Positions 58,495 through 64,000 of a stretch of DNA of 64,000 bases are shown here, piece by piece (the first letter of the stretch is position 1; each line of letters opens with the position of its first letter). Where the stretch lies: contig NC_035925.1 in NCBI RefSeq assembly GCF_000348985.1, positions 744,001 through 808,000 on the forward strand, given 5' to 3'. Made by a program: the position numbers and the translations under genes. The stretch is from Huiozyma naganishii CBS 8797. Lineage: Eukaryota; Ascomycota; Saccharomycetes; Saccharomycetales; Saccharomycetaceae. The notes beneath the pieces are model-generated. The model did no database searches, was not told the origin of the DNA, and saw only the letters and a program-made list of their open reading frames with translations.

Positions 58495-60771
58495 TCACAC
58501 AATGTACTCTATAGTTATATACTCGTTATTTAACATGTTCGTGTAGTCCGAATACTCGGCCATCGTCAAATGGTACACCTCCATAAGACGCTGCAATTGC
58601 GCCAGTTCCGTTACAGATCGGGGCGTGATACTAGTATCTTCATCGTCGTGCACTGCCAAGGCCCGATCGTCAGCTCCCGCAGTAAACAGTGAAAGGTCCA
58701 GCGGCCGCGACACTGAGGGAAGGTACTTCTCAGAAAGGGCACTTTGAGCGCGGCCCTGGTCTTCAGCACCGGAAACAACCCCCCATGAACGGTTGTAGAG
58801 CTCAATCCGTCGAACAAAAGCCTTCCCGGAAGCACCGCCAGCAAACATCACTTTGAACATTACACCGGTGTCCTCCACCCAGCGTGCATCTGCACAGGCC
58901 ACAGATTCCTCGGGGATCTGCGTCGCAAGACCACGGTCCAGAGGACCGGGGGACACGGCGGCTACACCACCGAATACTGTACGCGTCCCCGGTTTGCTAC
59001 TGAGGACAAACTTCTTCCCCCCATGGAAGATGAGCGGGGATCCATCGCTACTGTCTCGAGTACCAGGACACACACTTTTCAGGAACTGCATCCTACCATG
59101 GTGACCCTGCAGCGTGCGATGTACGAGCTGCAGCGACTCCCGGTCTTGCACCGTCGAGAACTTGAACACAATGAGTTTCACATACAGTACCACGACGAGC
59201 TCCGAGAAACCGTGCACGATCATCCCAGACAATTCCATGACATCTCGCACGACCTGCACCGCATGCCGCTCAGGAATATGCGTCCAGTTATTAAACAATG
59301 TCGTCAGTGCCACCACGCAGTTCTCGTACCGAAGCGTCCGTAGCTGTACAACGAGTGCAGAGCACCACGCTGACCAGTCGATCCCGCGAGGGAAACACCG
59401 AACCATGCCGCTGAAGAGATCCTCGAAGACTGCCCGCGCGGTCGCTGCATGGTACGCAGGTGTTCGTCGCAGAGTCCGCAGCTGCACTCGGTCGTGCACG
59501 AGTACCAAACTCGAGAAATTGGTGTCCTCAGCACAGTCCCACGGCAGCACACTCTGGACACGATGCAACATCCGCCATATGAGACCAACGCGCAGGTTTC
59601 GACCACAGGTGGACCCTGCAGCTGTATGAGAAAACTTCGACCGCAGAGCCGCCGATTCGGGCATCGTCGCGTCCACGCGGCTGGAGGATAATGAACCGCT
59701 CTTTGTGCTGCTGATCTTGTGGAGGTCCACTTGCAGGGACTCTGTAATGCAGTATTCCATGATGATCTTGGCCCCCGGGACCAGTGCCAATTGCGCGGGC
59801 CGGTCGAACGATACGTGCACGGCTCCACTGTGGATGAACGAGAGGATTACGTGCCAGTAGTGGAAATAGAATTGAAGGAAGATTGAGTCCTTCTTCAGAT
59901 ACGACAGAAGCACTTTGAAGAGTTTCGTGTCCTGGTGTTCCGCAAAGCGGCAAGCATGAGGCCTTCTTGTGCTCACTATACATCTTTTCTTCCAGGGAAA
60001 CAGCGCGCCTTCGCTGTTGTCCACTCTAAACCGCCTACCCTTCCCAACGACCAAAGTGACCAGCTGTAGATCGAATTCCATATGATCCGGGAGGTAGATA
60101 AACGAGTACGCGTTGAGTTGACCCAGAACGTCTTGCAGAGTCGAATCGTAAGCTTGCAGGTAGCCGAACTCATCAGAGGAAAGTTTCCCCCTATATCGTT
60201 TCGTGTTGAAGATCAGCCGGTGCGTGCAAAACCTTACCGTTGTCAGCAAGTTCTGCGCGTAGACCTTCAATTCTTTATAGGGATGCCGCGGGAGGATCAT
60301 CAGCATGCTCATTATCCGATACAGAGACTCAAAGATAGCGCGCACAAGCTCAATGGGGAACGGCGCCCGCTGAGCCGTAAATGTGTCAACCCTGAGTGAA
60401 TTCACGAGCGTGATCCACCAATGATTCAGCACGCTTCTGAGTGAATCGTCGTCGTTGCCAGTGGCCTGCAGGATACTGTCCGCCTGTCTGCACCTCAGAA
60501 AATCCAGCAGTTTCGTTCTCAACAATACCACAGCCCTCGCATCAATATCTGAAAGGTCGCCAACGGATTGCGCCTTGCCCCTCTTGTTGCACAGTGCAAC
60601 AAACCGGTTCAAAGAATGGAAAAGCCGCACCTCTGCATTCATCCCGAGCTCCAATTCATCCGCTCGTGGCTCCCCCTTGTCCATCACAGACTTCTCACCT
60701 TGGTCATGATCATCCCCCTGTGTGAAATAGTCAAATCCTGCAGATTTAGCTAGGTTTCTGAACGAATCCAT
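58495..60771 (-). CDS. AHK1: Hkr1-branch HOG pathway scaffold-like protein (Ahk1 orthologue)
   Basis: A 758-residue protein without a family motif I can name. It is assigned to YDL073W (Ahk1, a scaffold in the Hkr1 sub-branch of Hog1 signalling) from conserved position between YET3 and BRE1 and the same orientation. It is mostly helical-looking, with an N-terminal GFDYFTQGDD and a C-terminal low-complexity part near 680-720. S. cerevisiae Ahk1 is longer (about 984), so the middle or ends have diverged. The ATG at 60771 is the first in the frame. It is clearly a gene; the function rests on synteny. Confidence 0.75.
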   Translation of the reverse strand: MDSFRNLAKSAGFDYFTQGDDHDQGEKSVMDKGEPRADELELGMNAEVRLFHSLNRFVALCNKRGKAQSVGDLSDIDARAVVLLRTKLLDFLRCRQADSILQATGNDDDSLRSVLNHWWITLVNSLRVDTFTAQRAPFPIELVRAIFESLYRIMSMLMILPRHPYKELKVYAQNLLTTVRFCTHRLIFNTKRYRGKLSSDEFGYLQAYDSTLQDVLGQLNAYSFIYLPDHMEFDLQLVTLVVGKGRRFRVDNSEGALFPWKKRCIVSTRRPHACRFAEHQDTKLFKVLLSYLKKDSIFLQFYFHYWHVILSFIHSGAVHVSFDRPAQLALVPGAKIIMEYCITESLQVDLHKISSTKSGSLSSSRVDATMPESAALRSKFSHTAAGSTCGRNLRVGLIWRMLHRVQSVLPWDCAEDTNFSSLVLVHDRVQLRTLRRTPAYHAATARAVFEDLFSGMVRCFPRGIDWSAWCSALVVQLRTLRYENCVVALTTLFNNWTHIPERHAVQVVRDVMELSGMIVHGFSELVVVLYVKLIVFKFSTVQDRESLQLVHRTLQGHHGRMQFLKSVCPGTRDSSDGSPLIFHGGKKFVLSSKPGTRTVFGGVAAVSPGPLDRGLATQIPEESVACADARWVEDTGVMFKVMFAGGASGKAFVRRIELYNRSWGVVSGAEDQGRAQSALSEKYLPSVSRPLDLSLFTAGADDRALAVHDDEDTSITPRSVTELAQLQRLMEVYHLTMAEYSDYTNMLNNEYITIEYIV

Positions 60772-61172
60772 CGCAGTGGAATCACAGCGGACTTAAACTT
60801 CACAAAATACCAGAAGCAGATCCCACCAAAATAGACCAAAAAAAAAATAGCAACTACTGACCGAGCGCCCAGTCTAAGCCAAACCACCAACAGAGACACC
60901 TCTAGTTGCTCCCGGGCCACTGCAACACGAGAGGAAACACACTCTTCACACACTAACACATTGCAGATCGCTCTATAACTCTTGCAAATAATGTCACTTT
61001 TGACGGATTTGACGCTTTTCCGTCCGAGTTTTCAGTTCCAGAAAAAAAATAACTTTATAAATAAAATCTCGTTCTCAGAGACGAGACCGTTCTGTTGCAA
61101 TGGAACGCAGCTCCCGGAGTAAGCGCTGCATACCCCCCATCATCATTCGGGTAGTTCGGTGTGTATACGGGA
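60772..61172. other. Intergenic: AHK1-BRE1 divergent promoter
   Basis: 401 bp with an A-tract at 60838-60848 and a TATA-like AACTTTATAAATAAA at 61050-61064. No gene was seen. Confidence 0.5.
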
Positions 61173-63233
61173 ATGTCGGTAGAGCCTGCTGCGAAGAAAC
61201 CGAAGCTTGAGCTGAGCGACCCAAGCGAGCCACTGACGCAAAGTGATGTGGTCGCGTTTCAGAAGGAGGCGCTCTTCAGATGCTTGAACCAGCGGCGCAA
61301 CGAGTACAACTACTTGCACGAGAGGTACGAGGTCTCGAAGAAGTCGTACATGGAAATTAGCATGAAGCTGGCGAACATCATCGCGCTAGTAGTCACTTTA
61401 GCCAAGTTTTTAGAGTATTCGTTGACCGATGAAAATGACAAAAGCATATGTAACAAGCTGGCAGAGGGCGATGAGAATCTCATTGTGCAGATGAGCGACT
61501 CGTTCATGAAGATCTTGACCAAGTTTGTCGCTGGAAAGGGCGAGGAATCGTTGGAGTACGAGAAGTTGATCAGTTTCACAAAGGAGCTCAAAATTTTACA
61601 GCAGTCCAAGATAGAGCTCACGAACGAAAATACAAAACTGGTGGCGGAAATTCGACAGCTGAAGCAATTCTATGAAAACCTGATAAAGAAATACGACAGG
61701 GAGGACTCGCTGACCGTGAAACGAATTTTCGAGAAAAGAGATGGAGAAGCCGCCGATGAAGAGAACAACGCTTCGGAGTCCAATTCTGCAGTTGAGCGGA
61801 CCAACTCGCCAGAAAATCTGGCGGTGAAGCAAGAACAGAACAACGGCGAATCTTTGAAGGCCGGTACGGAGAACATTGCAAGTGACCCACATGTAGAAGG
61901 GAACGCAGACCTTGCCGATGAATACGAGACCAAAATCGCGAAACTTCAAAACGAACTTGAGTCGCTGAGACTTGTAGTCGACGAACTAGAAAAAATAAAA
62001 ATACTCAACAGGGATAAGATCAGTACTTTAGAAACCGATCTCATGGGTTACAAAAATGTAAACCACGACGACGATATAAAAGTTGAAAGGGATTCGTGGC
62101 AAAATAAGGTTGTTCTTTTATCAAAGGAAAACCAGGAACTGAAAGGGATCAACGACTCGTTTCTGTCCAAGTTCCAAGCGTTGTGCACAGAGAAGGAGAT
62201 ATTCAACAATCAACTTACCAAGGAGTATCAAGAGAACGCTGAAAAGTTCAAAACTCAAATTACAACATTAGAGAAAGACTTGGTAAGGATCAGAACGGTT
62301 CGGGATGAGTTGCTAAGCAAAATAGCTATTTTGGAGAGCGAAAAATCCAAATCAGAGTTGATCGAAGATATTAAGAAATCTTTGGAGTTATCAAGAGCGA
62401 CGTGGGAAAACCTGTGCGAAAACAGGAAACTTGAAAACCCTTCACAAGACCTGCTCATGAAGGAAATACAAGACATGGAAAAGGCGTTCAAGTCCCTCAA
62501 TGAGCTAAACTCGAAAAAGTACAACGATCTAATCAATCACGAGTCAGTTATCTCCAAGCTGACAGTAGAAAAAACGAAAGCGGACCAGAAGTACTTTGCC
62601 GCAATGCGTTCCAAGGATTCTATTTTGATCGAAAACAAAAACCTATCCAAAACTTTGGGTAAAACCAACGAACTCATCGTGCAATTGAAGGATGCGGAAA
62701 AACTGTTACAACAGAAAATCGATGTTCTACATAGGCAACTGAAACTGTCACAAGCTAATGAGAAAAGGTTGATCGATTCCAACAAATCCGAGTCTCTAAA
62801 AATCATTGAACTGAACTCACAGATAAACAAGCTCGAGAAGTTGACCCAATATTACAAAGATGAGAACGTGAACCTTTTGGGCGAAACAAACAGACTGCAG
62901 AGTGCAAAGGAAAGATTCGAAATTTCTAACAAAACGTTGGAACTGAAGGCCTCACAAAATGATCAAACAATTACTAAATTAGAGGAGAGATTGAAGGCGC
63001 GGAGAGCAGGTGCCCTAGAGAGCGATGAACCGCTGGCTGAGGAATTGGAAAATTTTAGAACTTTGGTGTATTGCTCCCTGTGCTCCAAAAATTGGAAAAA
63101 CATGGCGATAAAGACATGCGGTCACGTATTTTGCGACAGTTGTTGTAAGGAGAGACTGGCTGCCCGGATGAGGAAATGTCCAACTTGCAACAATCCGTTT
63201 GCATCAGGTGATTTAATACCCATCCATCTGTGA
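61173..63233 (+). CDS. BRE1: E3 ubiquitin ligase for histone H2B, Bre1
   Basis: With Rad6 it monoubiquitinates histone H2B, needed for H3K4 and H3K79 methylation. The 686-residue protein (700 in yeast) is coiled coil through most of its length. A RING finger occupies the C-terminus at about 633-672 (C-x2-C, then CGHVFC, C-x2-C, and CPTC). The N-terminal KKPKLELSDP start and the Rad6-binding first coiled segment resemble yeast Bre1. The frame begins at a GTG at 61161; the ATG at 61173 (MSVEPAAKKPK) is preferred. Synteny matches YDL074C. Confidence 0.95.
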   Translation: MSVEPAAKKPKLELSDPSEPLTQSDVVAFQKEALFRCLNQRRNEYNYLHERYEVSKKSYMEISMKLANIIALVVTLAKFLEYSLTDENDKSICNKLAEGDENLIVQMSDSFMKILTKFVAGKGEESLEYEKLISFTKELKILQQSKIELTNENTKLVAEIRQLKQFYENLIKKYDREDSLTVKRIFEKRDGEAADEENNASESNSAVERTNSPENLAVKQEQNNGESLKAGTENIASDPHVEGNADLADEYETKIAKLQNELESLRLVVDELEKIKILNRDKISTLETDLMGYKNVNHDDDIKVERDSWQNKVVLLSKENQELKGINDSFLSKFQALCTEKEIFNNQLTKEYQENAEKFKTQITTLEKDLVRIRTVRDELLSKIAILESEKSKSELIEDIKKSLELSRATWENLCENRKLENPSQDLLMKEIQDMEKAFKSLNELNSKKYNDLINHESVISKLTVEKTKADQKYFAAMRSKDSILIENKNLSKTLGKTNELIVQLKDAEKLLQQKIDVLHRQLKLSQANEKRLIDSNKSESLKIIELNSQINKLEKLTQYYKDENVNLLGETNRLQSAKERFEISNKTLELKASQNDQTITKLEERLKARRAGALESDEPLAEELENFRTLVYCSLCSKNWKNMAIKTCGHVFCDSCCKERLAARMRKCPTCNNPFASGDLIPIHL

Positions 63234-63524
63234 GTTAAATCACCTGCATACACTGCATCCATCACTTATATAGTTGTGTGGCAGACATCCACGGCCCGGA
63301 CAGGATACGCGTCAAAAAGTTGTGTTATAGTACAGTTACGGTGCGTCGTAAAGCCCTACCTCTGTGCACGCTTAAGCACCGGGTAATGTAGTTTTTCCAG
63401 CACATTTTCAAGATAAAATTTTTTGTATATAAAATTGATGAGAATTTAATAGTTACACTGTTAACAGAATGTAGAGTCAACCGAGCAAAGAGGTGGGACG
63501 GACCTTTCAGAAGAGTACTGATCG
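63234..63524. other. Intergenic: BRE1 3' flank and snR63 promoter
   Basis: A/T-rich flank with GTATATAAAA at 63425-63434, a likely TATA box about 180 bp before the snoRNA. No coding frame was seen. Confidence 0.5.
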
Positions 63525-63568
63525 ATTATTGTTACTGTTTGCTATGAGTTCATTGCTCCAACAATAAT
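63525..63568 (+). promoter_or_regulatory. Rnt1-type processing hairpin upstream of snR63
   Basis: A perfect 9-bp basal stem (63525-63533 with 63560-63568), an internal loop, then GC-T-ATG paired with CAT-T-GC closing an AGTT tetraloop (63547-63550). AGNN tetraloops are the recognition signal of yeast RNase III (Rnt1), which releases the 5' ends of many snoRNAs. The hairpin ends 38 bp before the snoRNA terminal stem. Confidence 0.8.
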
Positions 63569-63606
63569 GTTTGATCTCTTTCTCTTTCCACAAAATTGTA
63601 AAATAA

Positions 63607-63837
63607 AATAATAATGATTACATGATGATAATTTTTAAAAATTTCGCTGGTCTAATAAGAACAGAAACTGGTAGGCAATACCAGTTTTTTAAGACAGTTA
63701 TTGCAATCCTGTGATGCCCCGGTGGGTGCCGTTTTGGTACTACGGAGCGTTGCTGGAATGCAACTATATGACGGTCTTTTTATGTGATGAGTGGCCAGTA
63801 TTTAACATGTCATAGTTACACTGATTTCATTATTATT
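63607..63837 (+). ncRNA. SNR63: Box C/D snoRNA snR63
   Basis: A guide for 2'-O-methylation of 25S rRNA A2256. A perfect 11-bp terminal stem (63607-63617 with 63827-63837) brings together box C ATGATGA (63622-63628) and box D CTGA (63821-63824). A box C' GTGATGA is at 63784-63790. Twelve bases directly before box D (GTCATAGTTACA) are complementary to the conserved 25S stretch TGTAACTATGAC; the fifth base upstream of D pairs with the A equivalent to A2256. An internal hairpin (63666-63686) explains the unusual length. Position after BRE1 agrees with S. cerevisiae. Mature ends are a few bases inside the stem. Confidence 0.92.
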
Positions 63838-64000
63838 ATTTGATCTTGTCTTGCTTACGTTGCCGAACTTTTCGAGCAATCTCTTGTATACGTGATCTGT
63901 TCTTGCACAATTCGCTCCCTCGCTTCGATCTCAAAGTAATAACTTATAATTAATAAAAAGAATGGATTGCTGATTAGTATGGTTGAAGTAATAGGTAATT
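63838..64000. other. Window end, no gene seen
   Basis: 163 bp after snR63 without a recognisable gene. From synteny RPL31A would be expected farther along on the minus strand, but none of it is inside the window. Confidence 0.5.

Overview
The window is a 64 kb stretch of a budding-yeast nuclear chromosome from the family Saccharomycetaceae. It carries about 30 protein genes on both strands, mostly intron-free and closely packed. Splice signals are the yeast type (GTATGT and TACTAAC), CTG reads as leucine (for example in PSA1), and nearly every protein matches a Saccharomyces cerevisiae gene. GC content looks like the mid-40s percent by eye, with several GC-rich promoter islands. Gene order weaves together two duplicated tracks of S. 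cerevisiae (YGR06x/YLR36x-37x, then YDL05x-07x/YLR37x). Several single-copy neighbours expected from the ancestral order are absent (MDM30, SSQ1, PSY3, TSR1, BDF2). This suggests a post-genome-duplication yeast with its own pattern of gene loss. A relatively GC-rich Kazachstania such as K. naganishii would fit, but that is inference.

Layout. 0.2-8.6 kb: ADE6 (purines), a small basic nucleolar-type protein, COX18, SPT4 and VHT1 (biotin uptake, with two biotin-response elements). 9.3-10.7 kb: RPS22 with a 5'UTR intron and a coding intron that hosts snoRNA snR44. 10.8-17.4 kb: a zinc-finger regulator (YGR067C-like), the arrestin ART5 and ARC18, which has a 6-nt coding first exon and an intron. 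18-26.5 kb: ROM2, ELO3 and VID22/ENV11. 26.5-28 kb is a gene-free stretch at a synteny junction.

28-34.7 kb: LHP1, SLC1, FBP1, PBP4, MCH1. 35.1 kb: intron-containing tRNA-Lys(UUU). 36.8-49.1 kb: PSA1, MBP1, a YDL057W-like hydrolase and a very long USO1. 49.9-55.4 kb: RAD59, RPS29, SYO1, UBC9, PEX19. 55.4-63.2 kb: IDP1 and COX9 sharing a promoter, a probable frameshifted gene at the CBS1 position, YET3, AHK1, BRE1. 63.6-63.8 kb: box C/D snoRNA snR63, preceded by a Rnt1-type hairpin.

The genes are housekeeping functions rather than one pathway, but regulatory themes are readable. PAC/RRPE elements precede two genes of the ribosome-biogenesis type, Rap1- or Abf1-type sites precede the ribosomal protein genes, a Bas1/Gcn4 core precedes ADE6, MCB and SCB sites precede PSA1, STRE-type boxes precede FBP1, and a CCAAT box lies between IDP1 and COX9. 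I found no mobile element, CRISPR array, centromere or novel multigene system. The most notable items are the paired VHRE sites, the two snoRNAs with recognisable guides, the ARC18 mini-exon, the frameshifted locus at 57.1 kb and the G-run island at 14.3-14.9 kb.
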